Shown: positions 1 to 8,705 of the stretch, in pieces
Layout of the letters: each line of letters opens with the position of its first letter
How positions within the stretch are numbered: the first letter of the stretch is position 1
Origin: Cytophagales bacterium
GTDB taxonomy: Bacteria; Bacteroidota; Bacteroidia; Cytophagales; Cyclobacteriaceae
NCBI GenBank assembly: GCA_020402945.1
Contig: JADBYQ010000082.1
Span: forward strand, 1 to 48,955
Reading direction: 5' to 3'
Length of the DNA: 48,955 nucleotides
Notes under the pieces: generated by a model
Seen by the model: the letters and a program-made list of their open reading frames with translations, nothing else
Databases searched by the model: none
What the model was told of the DNA's origin: nothing
Translations under genes and position numbers: made by a program

Positions 1-88
1 AATTCACTCTCAAACTAGCATTGAACATGAAAAGAAGGGAATGGTGCAAGGGACTTTGGAACCAATCGAATTCAGTCTCCTTCCCCTT

Positions 89-1048
89 TCAATTCTCTAA
101 TGCGTAATCTGGGTTTAATTCGGTTGCTTTTGGTTGACTCCGCGACCTCCTGCAACGCAGGTCCAAATGCAGGTATCGGCCTGCAGCAGCTATGCCAACG
201 TGTTCGCTACTATCTCTTAAAGCCCGAATTATTCCCCCAAGCGTTTGACTGTTGGACCAGTTGGTTAATGATCTAGCTGCACTAACTCGAACGCGATAGT
301 CTGCTTCGCTTTTTAAAATGGAAAGCAGCACAGGGATAACTTTCGTAGAATCTAATTTACGCAACCCAGCGGACGCAGCCATTCGCACATAAGCGGACGG
401 ATCATTTGTTGCCGCAGCAATTAGTTCATCGCCAGTGCCAATAGTAAATTTTGTTCCTCGATTGAAAAAATGAGCTGCTGCCAGACGGATTTGTGTTGAA
501 TAGTTCTGTTTTAAAAATTCCAGTTGCTTGGAAACTATTTTATCATCCGCTATGCCACGCAAACCCACCCAATAAAATCCCCATGCTTGACCCGCCTGCT
601 GGATGGAGTCTTTTGGCTTAAACTTATTTAGCAGTGGTAAATCTGTTGGCTGAATCGTTTTGCCAATGGCTTCCAATACCTCTGCGACTACTTCTGAGTT
701 GATATCTTCCATCGCAGGAATGAGTGCATTTACCGAAGCCGTGCCACTTGTTTGCCCTAGAGCAAACGCTGCCGCCATCCTGGCTTGTTTAATTGGATCC
801 TCCAGCAACATGGTTCCCAGTTGCAGAGAGGCCGTAGAATCCTGAATGGACGCCAATGCCTTGGCCGCTTCGATCCGATAAATGGAATTTGTATTAAGCA
901 ACTGACGAACTAAACTATCTGTTTGCCGATGGTCTTGAAAATCTGCGATAGCTGCAATCGTAGAGTCTGAGAATTTGTTTGTAGGGGTGCTACATCCTGC
1001 AGGAACCAGTGCAATAGATAAACCAAAAAGAAATTTGTGTAGCTTCAT
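89..1048 (-). CDS. HEAT-repeat lipoprotein
   Basis: The 319-residue product starts with a lipoprotein signal peptide whose lipobox reads V-P-A-G-C, with the acylated Cys at residue 19, so it should be membrane-anchored on the periplasmic side. From about residue 40 to 290 it is a chain of helical HEAT/PBS-lyase-type repeats with recurring patterns such as IYRIEAAKALASI and ARMAAAFALG. Such arrays are usually protein-binding scaffolds; the partner cannot be told from sequence. The last 35 or so residues become unusually Arg-rich and Cys-containing, and this tail coincides with two small palindromes in the DNA, so the original C-terminus may have been replaced. The repeat family is clear, the role is unknown. 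Confidence 0.8.
   Translation of the reverse strand: MKLHKFLFGLSIALVPAGCSTPTNKFSDSTIAAIADFQDHRQTDSLVRQLLNTNSIYRIEAAKALASIQDSTASLQLGTMLLEDPIKQARMAAAFALGQTSGTASVNALIPAMEDINSEVVAEVLEAIGKTIQPTDLPLLNKFKPKDSIQQAGQAWGFYWVGLRGIADDKIVSKQLEFLKQNYSTQIRLAAAHFFNRGTKFTIGTGDELIAAATNDPSAYVRMAASAGLRKLDSTKVIPVLLSILKSEADYRVRVSAARSLTNWSNSQTLGGIIRALRDSSEHVGIAAAGRYLHLDLRCRRSRSQPKATELNPDYALEN
149..185. repeat. paired small palindromes in the HEAT gene tail
   Basis: Two adjacent hairpin sequences lie inside the 3' end of the HEAT-repeat gene. The first is CCTGC/GCAGG with a three-base loop (149–161). The second is TGCAGG/CCTGCA with a six-base loop (168–173 and 180–185). The encoded peptide (RYLHLDLRCRRSR) does not resemble the HEAT repeats before it. 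It may be a dispersed palindromic insertion, but only one copy of this type is visible here. Confidence 0.4.
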
Positions 1049-1091
1049 CAGCCTCGGGAAAATTGCCTAACGCTTTTAAGAAAACCGTGCG

Positions 1092-1466
1092 CTATGATTT
1101 TGCTGCGCGCGCAATAACGTCACTAAACTCTATTGAGGCCTGCTTAATGGAGTATAATAAAAGCCTTACTTCCTTTACGTGAAAGGTGCCATCCGCTTCT
1201 GACATTTTATACAAATGAACAAAAGCATCAAGTTTTTTTTCATCAGAACATTTGTTGATATATTCTATCCCCAACTGGTAGATATCACGATTTTTCAGTT
1301 GGCTCACCTGATTCTCAAATTCTTCAAACACATCAACAGCGACTCCCTCCGCGTCCCGAATTTTAAGTAACTGCTTCTGCTCATGTTCATCGACCATTCC
1401 GTCTATTCCAATTAGCAAATGGACTAGATAAAGAAGTCCCAGGTGATAGTCTCTTTGTGAATCCAT
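1092..1466 (-). CDS. TerB-like domain protein
   Basis: This 124-residue cytoplasmic protein is an all-helical TerB-type domain. It has the two duplicated acidic signatures of the family: I-D-G-x-x-D-E-H-E near residue 23 and E-A-D-G-T-F-H-x-x-E near residue 90. In TerB these positions form a metal-binding face. The family is linked to tellurite resistance and membrane stress, but short solo TerB proteins usually have no known role. It lies 58 bp downstream of feoB in the same direction. A TAnnTTTG-like element just upstream of its start (TATATTTC) suggests it may have its own promoter. Confidence 0.7.
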   Translation of the reverse strand: MDSQRDYHLGLLYLVHLLIGIDGMVDEHEQKQLLKIRDAEGVAVDVFEEFENQVSQLKNRDIYQLGIEYINKCSDEKKLDAFVHLYKMSEADGTFHVKEVRLLLYSIKQASIEFSDVIARAAKS

Positions 1467-1524
1467 AGATTTATTTGTGTCGGAAATATAGGATAAAGAA
1501 CAAAAAGAAAATATTCTATTTTGA

Positions 1525-3636
1525 TCAGGACATTACCTGATAAACAATGAAGGCAGATAGATAGGCCAGTCCGGTCATATAAGCCAACTGTATAAGTGGC
1601 CATTTCCAACCCTTGGTCTCGCGTTTCACAATCGCCAGGGTGCTCATGCATTGCATGGCAAAAGTGTAGAAAATGAGGAGAGACATTCCAACTGCGGGAG
1701 TGTAGCGGGGGCCACCCGTTTCGGGGTTGATTTCCGAGCGAAGGCGTTGCTTAATGGTCGGCTGATCTTCAGCGCTACTAATACTGTAAATTGCAGCAAT
1801 AGTACCCACAAAAACTTCGCGGGCTGCAAAAGAGGAAACTAGGGCAATGCCTATTTTCCAATCAAATCCCAAAGGTCGTATCAATGGCTCAATGCCTTTC
1901 CCCAACTTGCCTGCATACGAGTGCTCGAGTTTGTAAGCGGCAACACGATTGTCAATCTCGGCCTCCGAAAGTTGAAGAGAACTCGATTCAGCTTTCACTA
2001 CTCTATTTGCATCATTCATTTCATCGAGCGGACCATAGCTCTTAAGTACCCAGAGAATAATGGATATTGCCAGGATAACTCGTCCAGCCTCGAATACGAA
2101 AGTTTTTGTTTTCTCTATAATTGTATAACCTACGTTGGGCCAACGTGGCATTCGGTAGGTGGGCAATTCCATCATCAAAAAACTCCGCTCCGTTGTCTTT
2201 AGAATAAACTTCATCGCCCAGGCCGAGAAGATGGCAGCTAAAAAACCCAATAAATAAAGACCCATTAGTACTAAGCCCTGGTAATTAAAAAATCCAAACA
2301 GCTTCACATCAGGAATGATGAGCGCCACCAATATTGTAAACACAGGAAGTCGAGCCGAGCAGCTCATGAAAGGAGTTACAAAAATAGTAATGAGTCGCTC
2401 TTTCCAATTGTCAATAGTTCGCGTAGCCATGATAGCAGGTATGGCACAAGCCCATCCCGACATTAAAGGCACCACACTTTTCCCGTTCAACCCGAACTTG
2501 CGCATGGCCTTATCCATCAAGAAAACCACACGTGCCATATAGCCACTTTCCTCCAGTATGGCGATACAGGCAAAGAGGATAGCGATCTGAGGAATAAAGA
2601 TTACAATCCCACCAATGCCAGGCACAATTCCCTGCGAGATCAATTCAAAAAAGGGCCCCTCTGGCAGTTCCCTCGACAAATTGTTACTGAGCCTCGCAAA
2701 TGATGAATCAATAAAATCCATCGGTATCTGGGCCCACGCAAAAATCGCTTGAAAAATTAGAAATAGAACCCCGAAAAAAATAAGATAGCCGCCCACTTTG
2801 TGAGTGAGCACCCGATCGATTCCGTGCGACACTTTTTTCCAATCGCGATGCGATGGTTTGACAATCGCTTTATTCAAAAGCTCTTGGATAAACCCATACC
2901 GCATCACCGTTTCTGCGCCTTGGTATTTGTGTGGAAAGAACTGATGCTCCTTAGCAACCGCTTTAACAAATGCGCGTTGCTCTTGAGTAAGAAAAATCAA
3001 ATTGTCGGTTTGCTGTAGAAAGTGATACGCTTCGTAGTCAGTAGCTAGGGTGAAATGATTTCTAATGATTGCAATAACCGGCTTGATCTCGTCCTCAATT
3101 TGAAAAACTGATTTCTTGGAGGCGGAAAGCGGCTCCGCCAAAAGTCTCTTCAATTCATAGATGCCGTGTCCCTTTCGCGCATTGATCATCACAACAGGAA
3201 CATCTAACAGTGATGAAAGGCGTTTTACATCTATACTCAATCCTGATTTGGCAGCCAGATCCATCATGTTCAAGGCAACAACCGTTGGAATCCGCAAATC
3301 GATCAACTGCGTAAGCAGCAACATGCAATTCTTGAGGTTGGTCGCATCTGCAATCAGCACAACTTTGTCAGGGTAGAGTTCACTCTTTTGATCGGAGAAA
3401 ATTTCGGTAACGATTTTCTCATCGAGCGTACGCGGGTAGAGGCTGTAGATTCCGGGTAGGTCAATAATTTCTGCATGAGTGTTGTTGTCTAACTGGCAAT
3501 AGCCCATGCGTTTGTCTACAGTCACGCCCGGAAAATTTCCGATTTTTTGGTTGAGCCCGGTAAGGTGATTGAAAAGAGATGACTTCCCTGCATTGGGCTT
3601 ACCGGTTAATGCAATTCGAATGCGGCCGTTTTCCAT
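1525..3636 (-). CDS. feoB: Ferrous iron transporter FeoB
   Basis: FeoB imports Fe2+ across the inner membrane. The 703-residue protein has an N-terminal G domain with G1 GKPNAGKS (12–19), a G2 Thr at about 39, G3 DLPG (59–62) and G4 NMMD (123–126), followed by the helical GDI-like region. The polytopic core from about residue 290 carries paired gate regions, including FMSCSARLPVF. Length is normal for the bacterial family. The start is fixed by a one-base TAATG overlap with the feoA stop codon, so the two are translationally coupled. No FeoC is present, as is usual outside Gammaproteobacteria. Confidence 0.97.
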   Translation of the reverse strand: MENGRIRIALTGKPNAGKSSLFNHLTGLNQKIGNFPGVTVDKRMGYCQLDNNTHAEIIDLPGIYSLYPRTLDEKIVTEIFSDQKSELYPDKVVLIADATNLKNCMLLLTQLIDLRIPTVVALNMMDLAAKSGLSIDVKRLSSLLDVPVVMINARKGHGIYELKRLLAEPLSASKKSVFQIEDEIKPVIAIIRNHFTLATDYEAYHFLQQTDNLIFLTQEQRAFVKAVAKEHQFFPHKYQGAETVMRYGFIQELLNKAIVKPSHRDWKKVSHGIDRVLTHKVGGYLIFFGVLFLIFQAIFAWAQIPMDFIDSSFARLSNNLSRELPEGPFFELISQGIVPGIGGIVIFIPQIAILFACIAILEESGYMARVVFLMDKAMRKFGLNGKSVVPLMSGWACAIPAIMATRTIDNWKERLITIFVTPFMSCSARLPVFTILVALIIPDVKLFGFFNYQGLVLMGLYLLGFLAAIFSAWAMKFILKTTERSFLMMELPTYRMPRWPNVGYTIIEKTKTFVFEAGRVILAISIILWVLKSYGPLDEMNDANRVVKAESSSLQLSEAEIDNRVAAYKLEHSYAGKLGKGIEPLIRPLGFDWKIGIALVSSFAAREVFVGTIAAIYSISSAEDQPTIKQRLRSEINPETGGPRYTPAVGMSLLIFYTFAMQCMSTLAIVKRETKGWKWPLIQLAYMTGLAYLSAFIVYQVMS

Positions 3637-3860
3637 TAATTGATAACAGAAATGGTAGAGGCCTCATCAATGCGCAACGACAAATCAACGTCAGAAACGC
3701 TAACACAAACAGGATCGCCAAAGGGCGCAGTAAAATTAAAACGGATGGCTGTTCCTGGCAATAAACCCAACTCTAACAGTTTGAGACCTATTTGCTCGTC
3801 AGCAAACCCAGCGATAATGGCTGTTTCTCCGGGTAACATTTCCGCTACATTTTTAGCCAT
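3636..3860 (-). CDS. feoA: Ferrous iron transport protein FeoA
   Basis: This 74-residue SH3-like protein has the FeoA pattern: LPGETAIIAGF at the front, the LLELGLLPG turn in the middle and an I-R-x-x-EAS-x-I-x-V end. FeoA is a small cytosolic partner needed for FeoB activity. It is first in the feoAB operon; its stop shares one base with the feoB start. The upstream spacer (3861–3956) holds a TATATTCG element on the minus strand with a TTTG 15 bases before it, a plausible promoter. I could not point to a convincing Fur box. Confidence 0.93.
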   Translation of the reverse strand: MAKNVAEMLPGETAIIAGFADEQIGLKLLELGLLPGTAIRFNFTAPFGDPVCVSVSDVDLSLRIDEASTISVIN

Positions 3861-3956
3861 CGTTATTTAGACTGATTTTAAACTGTGCGAATATAGATGG
3901 CGAAAAAATGCAAAACAATGATTGCAAACAGTTTCTAGAGGGTTGGAATGGATTTA

Positions 3957-4967
3957 TTAATTAGGCCTAAATTTTGAATCCTTTAGAATTCGTTCCGGAT
4001 TGTTGTTTCTCATCAATTTAGGCAAGTCGTTTCCTTTTGAGTTTTGTGCGGCAAATTTGTTGAAAATCTGCCAGCCAATCCAAACACCAATTCGCCCCGG
4101 ACACTGGTCGCCAATTTCAACGGTCGTGGGCCTTTCATCCAGGTATTTTTGCTTTACAAGTTTTGACGTATTGAAGAATACTTCTTTTTCAACCAAGTGT
4201 CTCCAAATCAAATCTTGGTTTTCGCGTGCGCCTGATATTTCTTTGGACGTGTATCCAATGAAAACACTGTCAGGCACGCAGGGCAACATTTGCTTCGCAA
4301 AGTAGTAAGCTTTTCCATAGGCAATCATGTCTGCCAAAACTGTCTTATCGTCTGGGTTAATACGATTGATCCGGCTATCAATACCGTACAATAACATGGC
4401 CGAAGGCACCACAAACTCCTTGGTATACCTGCGCGCCATATACTCATACATGTTGAGTTTATACTTAGCACTTCTGCCCAAAAAATGATCGAGTCCAACG
4501 ATGATCAATGTGTCGCTCACAAACAAGTCCGTTTCTAAACCGGTAATGACCGTTTCGATGCGTGGGACTTTGAAGGTTGTCGGGTAATAATACCTCAAGT
4601 TTGTAAATGCTTTGGTAAACTCTTGCTTCAAGGCCGATCCGTCTCCAAATACTTTTTTCGTCTCCATCAACAACGTATCAAATGATGGGCTCGTAAATCG
4701 TTGATAGAGTTCGTTGATAAAAATAGAGTCATTGGGGTAGTCCTGATGATGAAAAAACACATTGCGCATCGCTTGATGTCTTGTAAAGAAACTGACCAAT
4801 TGTTGTTTGGTTTTAATGGTGGGAATAGAATCCTCGAACGATCTAAAATCAAGTTGGATATCAATAGAAGATGTTTCAGGCTGAAACGCACACTTCTTTT
4901 CCTTTTCAGGTCCGCAGGCAGCCAAAAAAATCAAAATCACAAAAAGTAAACAAACGGTTTTTTTCAT
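3957..4967 (-). CDS. gldB: Gliding motility lipoprotein GldB
   Basis: The 336-residue product begins with a lipoprotein signal (lipobox F-L-A-A-C, Cys18). It has typical GldB landmarks: the mid-protein stretch LIIVGLDHFLG, the Y-M-A-R-R-Y-T region and the C-terminal block CPGRIGVWIGWQI. GldB is a lipoprotein required for gliding and secretion in Flavobacterium and occurs widely in Bacteroidota, including non-gliders. gldC, its neighbour in Flavobacterium, is not next to it here. The gene is followed by feoA in the same direction, with a 96 bp gap. Confidence 0.9.
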   Translation of the reverse strand: MKKTVCLLFVILIFLAACGPEKEKKCAFQPETSSIDIQLDFRSFEDSIPTIKTKQQLVSFFTRHQAMRNVFFHHQDYPNDSIFINELYQRFTSPSFDTLLMETKKVFGDGSALKQEFTKAFTNLRYYYPTTFKVPRIETVITGLETDLFVSDTLIIVGLDHFLGRSAKYKLNMYEYMARRYTKEFVVPSAMLLYGIDSRINRINPDDKTVLADMIAYGKAYYFAKQMLPCVPDSVFIGYTSKEISGARENQDLIWRHLVEKEVFFNTSKLVKQKYLDERPTTVEIGDQCPGRIGVWIGWQIFNKFAAQNSKGNDLPKLMRNNNPERILKDSKFRPN

Positions 4968-5088
4968 AGAAAATATCTGCTGCGAAGATGCTCAGAATTT
5001 TACATAATTGTAAACGAACTGTATCCTTTTCCATTGCCCAAAATCAGATAAAAATGGCGACCTTCGCCCCTTCATTATTGAACAACTC

Positions 5089-5718
5089 GTGGCTACACTG
5101 AAACACATTGCCATTGCCGGCAACATCGGATCCGGCAAAACTACACTGGCAGAAAAGTTATCCAAACATTACAATTGGATTCCCCTTTATGAATCGGTGG
5201 ATCACAATCCCTATCTGCGCGATTTTTATGAGGACATGACCCGGTGGGCTTACCATCTGCAAATCTATTTTTTGAACAGTCGCTTCAACCAAGTCAGGCA
5301 AATTCGCGAAAGCGAAAAAACCATCATTCAAGATCGCACCATCTACGAAGACGCTCACATCTTCGCAGCCAACCTCCACAAAAGCGGGCATCTAAATAAC
5401 CGGGATTATCAGAGTTACCTCGATCTTTTCAACTCTATGACAAGTTTTGTGCAGCCCCCCGACTTACTAATTTATCTAAAAGCGGATATCCCAAAACTCG
5501 TTCAGCAAATTCAAAAGAGAAATCGGGATTTTGAATTCAACATTAAGTTGGAATACCTAAAAACGCTAAACGAGCATTACGAGAAATGGATAGGAGGATA
5601 TAAACACGGCAAAATTCTAATCATTGATGTCAACAAAATTGACTTTGTAGAAAATGCTGAAGACTTTTCAACAATTGTAGGTCGAGTAGATCTTGAGTTG
5701 AATAGCTTGTTTGGGTAG
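5089..5718 (+). CDS. Deoxynucleoside kinase (dNK family)
   Basis: This 209-residue kinase phosphorylates deoxynucleosides for nucleotide salvage. The P-loop is GNIGSGKT (11–18). YESVDHNPYL follows with the family's catalytic Glu. QDRTIYEDAHIF is the equivalent of the family's E/D-R-S motif, and the LID Arg region is KRNRDFE. Bacterial members mostly act on deoxyadenosine or deoxyguanosine; the substrate here is not determined. The start codon is GTG; no in-frame ATG lies upstream, and an ACCTTCG element sits about 20 bases before it. The gene is divergent from gldB. Confidence 0.87.
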   Translation: MATLKHIAIAGNIGSGKTTLAEKLSKHYNWIPLYESVDHNPYLRDFYEDMTRWAYHLQIYFLNSRFNQVRQIRESEKTIIQDRTIYEDAHIFAANLHKSGHLNNRDYQSYLDLFNSMTSFVQPPDLLIYLKADIPKLVQQIQKRNRDFEFNIKLEYLKTLNEHYEKWIGGYKHGKILIIDVNKIDFVENAEDFSTIVGRVDLELNSLFG

Positions 5719-5799
5719 CTTTAATCAATTCAAAGAACGCGAGAAAAGGCGAATACATAAGAAAAGGCTAAGATCAACCACATAGCAAATAGAAAAACC

Positions 5800-5826
5800 T
5801 TGCAAAAGAAAAGTTTACTAACTTTG
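5800..5826 (+). promoter_or_regulatory. Bacteroidota-type promoter of the Uma2 gene
   Basis: The −7 element TAACTTTG (5819–5826) matches TAnnTTTG exactly. TTGC (5800–5803) is a possible −33 element, with a somewhat short 15-base spacer. Only eight bases separate the −7 element from the ATG, so the transcript would be almost leaderless. Confidence 0.5.
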
Positions 5827-5834
5827 TCTTTGTT

Positions 5835-6419
5835 ATGACACCCACTATTCAAAATAGAAAACATACGGAGCAGGAGTACCTAGAGCTTGAGCGAAAGGCA
5901 GAATATAAAAGTGAATTTTTTGCAGGTGAAATCTTTGCCATGGCGGGATCATCGAATCCGCACAATATGATTACCGTAAATTTTTTGACTCTCTTGATGT
6001 CAAAACTGAAGGGCAAGAGTTGTAGGCCTTACGGATCGGACATGCGAGTTCACACACCCATCAACTCCCTCTATGCCTACCCGGATATTAGCGTTGTCTG
6101 TGGCGAAAAGAAATTTTTGGATGACGTATTTGATACACTGCTCAATCCCGCTTTTATCTGCGAAGTGCTTTCCAAATCCACGGCTGATTACGATACAGGC
6201 GGCAAGTTTATGCGGTATCGTTCTATTGAATCATTGAAAGAGTATTGGGTCATATCATCATTTGAATGCCGTTTGCAAAAATTTGTAAAGCAACCAAATG
6301 GAAGTTGGCTGTTAACAGAAACTACCAACGCAAACGAAACGGTTCTAATCGAATCTCTTAGTGAAGAAGTGCCCCTTCAGGAAGTTTATTTTGACGTTCA
6401 ATTTGAAGTAGCCAAGTAG
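5835..6419 (+). CDS. Uma2-family (DUF820) PD-(D/E)XK nuclease-like protein
   Basis: This 194-residue protein carries the Uma2 signature: the N-terminal T-E-x-E-Y-L-E-L-E-R helix, then E-x-x-x-G-E-I-F-A-M-A-G-S-S-x-x-H, then the YPDISVVCG strand with the catalytic-type Asp, and ICEVLS-K-S-T-x-x-Y-D as the ExK-like motif. The fold is that of restriction-type endonucleases. The family is abundant in Cyanobacteria and common in Bacteroidota, and its cellular role is unsettled. It stands alone between a kinase and rluD and has its own promoter. Confidence 0.85.
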   Translation: MTPTIQNRKHTEQEYLELERKAEYKSEFFAGEIFAMAGSSNPHNMITVNFLTLLMSKLKGKSCRPYGSDMRVHTPINSLYAYPDISVVCGEKKFLDDVFDTLLNPAFICEVLSKSTADYDTGGKFMRYRSIESLKEYWVISSFECRLQKFVKQPNGSWLLTETTNANETVLIESLSEEVPLQEVYFDVQFEVAK

Positions 6420-6449
6420 GAATTCAAAACATCACGTTTGGCTCTCTTG

Positions 6450-7478
6450 CTAATTGAACTTGACGTAATTTTCCCATTTCTCCAACACTTCCATAAAATC
6501 GGCCGGTAAATCCGAATCAAACTGTAGAAATTTTTGTGTGCTCGGGTGAATAAAACCCAACGTTTTTGCGTGAAGCGCCTGGCGTGGAATAATTTTAAAG
6601 CAATTGTCGACAAATTGCTTGTACTTCGAAAATACGATGCCCTTCAATACCTCATTCCCTCCATAAGTGGCATCATTGAAAAGTGTGTGGCCAATAAATT
6701 TCATGTGCGCACGTATCTGATGTGTCCGACCTGTCTCCAATTTGCATTCCAAAAGAGAAACATAGCGCAAATCTTTCAACAGTTTATAGTGCGTAATGGC
6801 CGTTCTGCCAAAATCACCCTCGGGAAAAGCTGTAGTTATTCTTCTGTCCTTTAAACTGCGCCCTACATTTACGTTGATTGTTCCTTCCGTTGGTTCGGGT
6901 ACTCCCCAAACAATGGCGTTATAGGTTCTTTCAATGCTGTGATCAAAAAATTGCTTCGCTAATGAAGTCATCGCCAACTCCGTTTTGGCAATAACCAACA
7001 AGCCAGAAGTATCCTTGTCGATTCGATGTACCAGCCCTGGCCGCCCGGCATTTCCTTTCATTTCCGGAAGATTTTGAAAATGATAGGTAAGTGCGTTGAC
7101 TAATGTGCCACTCCAATTTTGATAAGCAGGATGAACCACCATACCCGCCTCCTTATTCACGACCAATAAGTGCTCATCTTCAAAGACAATATTCAACGGA
7201 ATATTTTCCGGTTTGACATCTGTATCGCGTGGCGGCTCTGGTAACGCAATGGTGATTACATCCAATGGGTGTACTTTATAGTTGGGCTTAATCGGCTTGT
7301 CGTTTACCTTGACAAAACCATCATGGATACCGATCTGGATTTTTGATCGGGTGGCGTTGGGCAATCGATCCATTAAAAACTTATCAATTCGAAGCAAACT
7401 TTGCCCCGGATCGGCTACGATCCGGTGGTGTTCAAACAACTCATCATCCCCTTCTTCCTGCTCTTCTATCACGTTCAT
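6450..7478 (-). CDS. rluD: Ribosomal large subunit pseudouridine synthase RluD
   Basis: This 342-residue enzyme converts specific uridines in 23S rRNA to pseudouridine. It has an N-terminal S4 RNA-binding domain (about residues 28–80) and an RluA-family catalytic domain with the motif HRIDKDTSG at 151–159, Asp154 being the predicted nucleophile. The S4 domain and the length favour RluD over RluA or RluC. The start overlaps the stop of the upstream DUF1801 gene as ATGA. It is the last gene of a five-gene run headed by a toxin–antitoxin pair. Confidence 0.9.
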   Translation of the reverse strand: MNVIEEQEEGDDELFEHHRIVADPGQSLLRIDKFLMDRLPNATRSKIQIGIHDGFVKVNDKPIKPNYKVHPLDVITIALPEPPRDTDVKPENIPLNIVFEDEHLLVVNKEAGMVVHPAYQNWSGTLVNALTYHFQNLPEMKGNAGRPGLVHRIDKDTSGLLVIAKTELAMTSLAKQFFDHSIERTYNAIVWGVPEPTEGTINVNVGRSLKDRRITTAFPEGDFGRTAITHYKLLKDLRYVSLLECKLETGRTHQIRAHMKFIGHTLFNDATYGGNEVLKGIVFSKYKQFVDNCFKIIPRQALHAKTLGFIHPSTQKFLQFDSDLPADFMEVLEKWENYVKFN

Positions 7479-7861
7479 TTCGTTTGTTTCTTTTTTTTCT
7501 TCTGTCGATAATGGTATTCATTCAAAATCGCTGCTTCGTTCAAAATTTGTCGAATCTGTTCTTCCCTTTCTTCTAACTCTGCCAGGCTATAGAAGTGAAT
7601 AGATCTTACAAACTTTCTATCCTTCTTTTCCAACAGTCCGTGTTCATTGGATAATTGATGACCCCTTACAAAACCGATATACATTCCATCAAAAGTCGGA
7701 CTTAAGTAGCACAAAGGCCCGTGGAAATAGAAGAATGGAATTCTATAACTGATTTTCTCTTGAATATGTGGTCCCACATCCAAAATCATATTCCTTAAAA
7801 CAGACATGATTTGCACTTGTGATCGGGGGAGGGAGGCAATATAGTTGGGGACGCTACTCAC
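7475..7861 (-). CDS. DUF1801 (YdhG-like) protein
   Basis: This 128-residue protein matches the DUF1801/YdhG-like fold. It has an N-terminal helix ending V-L-R-N-M-I-L, the I-Q-E-K-I-S-Y-R-I-P-F-F strand characteristic of the family, and a following LCYLSP…YIGFVRG core. The C-terminus is a Lys-rich tail. Members are related to the Bacillus iron-chaperone fold, but most have no proven function. The start is GTG. It begins 17 bp after the holin-like gene and overlaps rluD by four bases, so it is almost certainly cotranscribed with both. Confidence 0.75.
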   Translation of the reverse strand: MSSVPNYIASLPRSQVQIMSVLRNMILDVGPHIQEKISYRIPFFYFHGPLCYLSPTFDGMYIGFVRGHQLSNEHGLLEKKDRKFVRSIHFYSLAELEEREEQIRQILNEAAILNEYHYRQKKKKKQTK

Positions 7862-7878
7862 GCCACAAAACTACTTTA

Positions 7879-8232
7879 TTAATTCGCCTTTTTCTTATCC
7901 TTCAAAATATCGTCAATAATGCTATTGAAAACAGACATGATCAAACTAAAAGCAAGCGCCCACCAAAAACCATCCACCGAAAAACCTGAAACAAAATGAT
8001 CAACCAACAAAATGATAACAGCATTAATGACCAACAAAAACAACCCAAGTGTCATGAGCGTAATAGGTATTGTAAATAGGATGAGTACCGGTTTTATGAT
8101 CACGTTGGCGATGGACAACAGCAAAGCGGTGAGCAAAGCTGTTTGGTAATCGGTGACATCAACGTGTGGTAGCAGGTAGGCTGTGGCTAACACAGCCAAG
8201 CCATTGAGAAGAAATCGAAGGATGAGATTCAT
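7879..8232 (-). CDS. Phage-holin-family membrane protein (holin_4_2 type)
   Basis: This 117-residue, strongly hydrophobic protein has about four transmembrane segments and the pattern LLNGLAVLATAYLLPHV near its start. Those features are typical of the phage_holin_4_2 / DUF360-like family. Members are very common in bacterial chromosomes and are not necessarily phage holins; some are membrane proteins of unknown role. Its ATG shares one base with the stop of the RelE-like toxin gene (TAATG), so it should be translationally coupled to a toxin–antitoxin pair. That is an unusual pairing. Confidence 0.8.
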   Translation of the reverse strand: MNLILRFLLNGLAVLATAYLLPHVDVTDYQTALLTALLLSIANVIIKPVLILFTIPITLMTLGLFLLVINAVIILLVDHFVSGFSVDGFWWALAFSLIMSVFNSIIDDILKDKKKAN

Positions 8233-8495
8233 TATTTTTTCGGGAAATATCGATACATCTCTTTGCGATTTAAAACCCTTGAGAGAACAACACTATCTCC
8301 CTCCAAATAGAGTCCGATTCGGTAGTCACCCACTCGCAGTCGAAAGGCATTTTTCGCACCTTCCATTTTAGTCAGATTTAACTCTTGCAGCGATGAATTT
8401 CTTAGCTTTTCAATACTTGCTTTTACTCTCACCTGCACGTCCTTGGGAAGTCTTTTTGCATCCCTTTCAAAACTTTTATCAACCAGAACAATCAT
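8232..8495 (-). CDS. RelE/ParE-superfamily toxin
   Basis: This 87-residue protein has the RelE-type layout: D-K-S-F-E-R-D-A-K-R-L-P at the front, two helices, then the strands NAFRLRVGDYRIGLYLEG and a C-terminal V-L-N-R-K-E-M-Y-R-Y-F-P. The R-x-R-x-G-D-Y-R-I signature is that of mRNA-cleaving RelE-like toxins. Gyrase-poisoning ParE cannot be excluded. The upstream antitoxin-like gene overlaps it by four bases, the standard order for type II pairs. Confidence 0.85.
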   Translation of the reverse strand: MIVLVDKSFERDAKRLPKDVQVRVKASIEKLRNSSLQELNLTKMEGAKNAFRLRVGDYRIGLYLEGDSVVLSRVLNRKEMYRYFPKK

Positions 8496-8692
8496 TTACC
8501 GAGTTCGTCAAGAAAATCAGCAGTCTCTTTTTCCGTTAGTCTGCCATACTTTCTGCCATCTTCTATTGCGTTTGAGAGCGCAACGTCTTCATCGTTCTCA
8601 GAGAAAACCTCAGTATCTATCTGCAAGGTTTTAACTAATGCGTTCAGTAAATCTTCTTGTGATTCTTCTATCTTAAGGATGTAGGTTTTCAT
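8492..8692 (-). CDS. Putative antitoxin partner of RelE-like toxin
   Basis: This 66-residue acidic protein has a short N-terminal strand (KTYILKIEES) followed by helices. It looks like the small Bacteroidota antitoxins often found before RelE genes, whose N-terminal part dimerises or binds DNA and whose C-terminus wraps the toxin. No classical ribbon-helix-helix or Xre motif is certain. Identification rests mostly on its position and the ATGA overlap with the toxin. Its probable promoter element, TACCTTTA (minus strand, 8716–8723), overlaps the region driving the divergent exonuclease gene. Confidence 0.65.
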   Translation of the reverse strand: MKTYILKIEESQEDLLNALVKTLQIDTEVFSENDEDVALSNAIEDGRKYGRLTEKETADFLDELGK

Positions 8693-8705
8693 TTATAAAA
8701 ACTCT

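Noticed and set aside
1-88. Possible gene at the left edge
   Set aside because: Stops in all frames over this short stretch; nothing can be supported.
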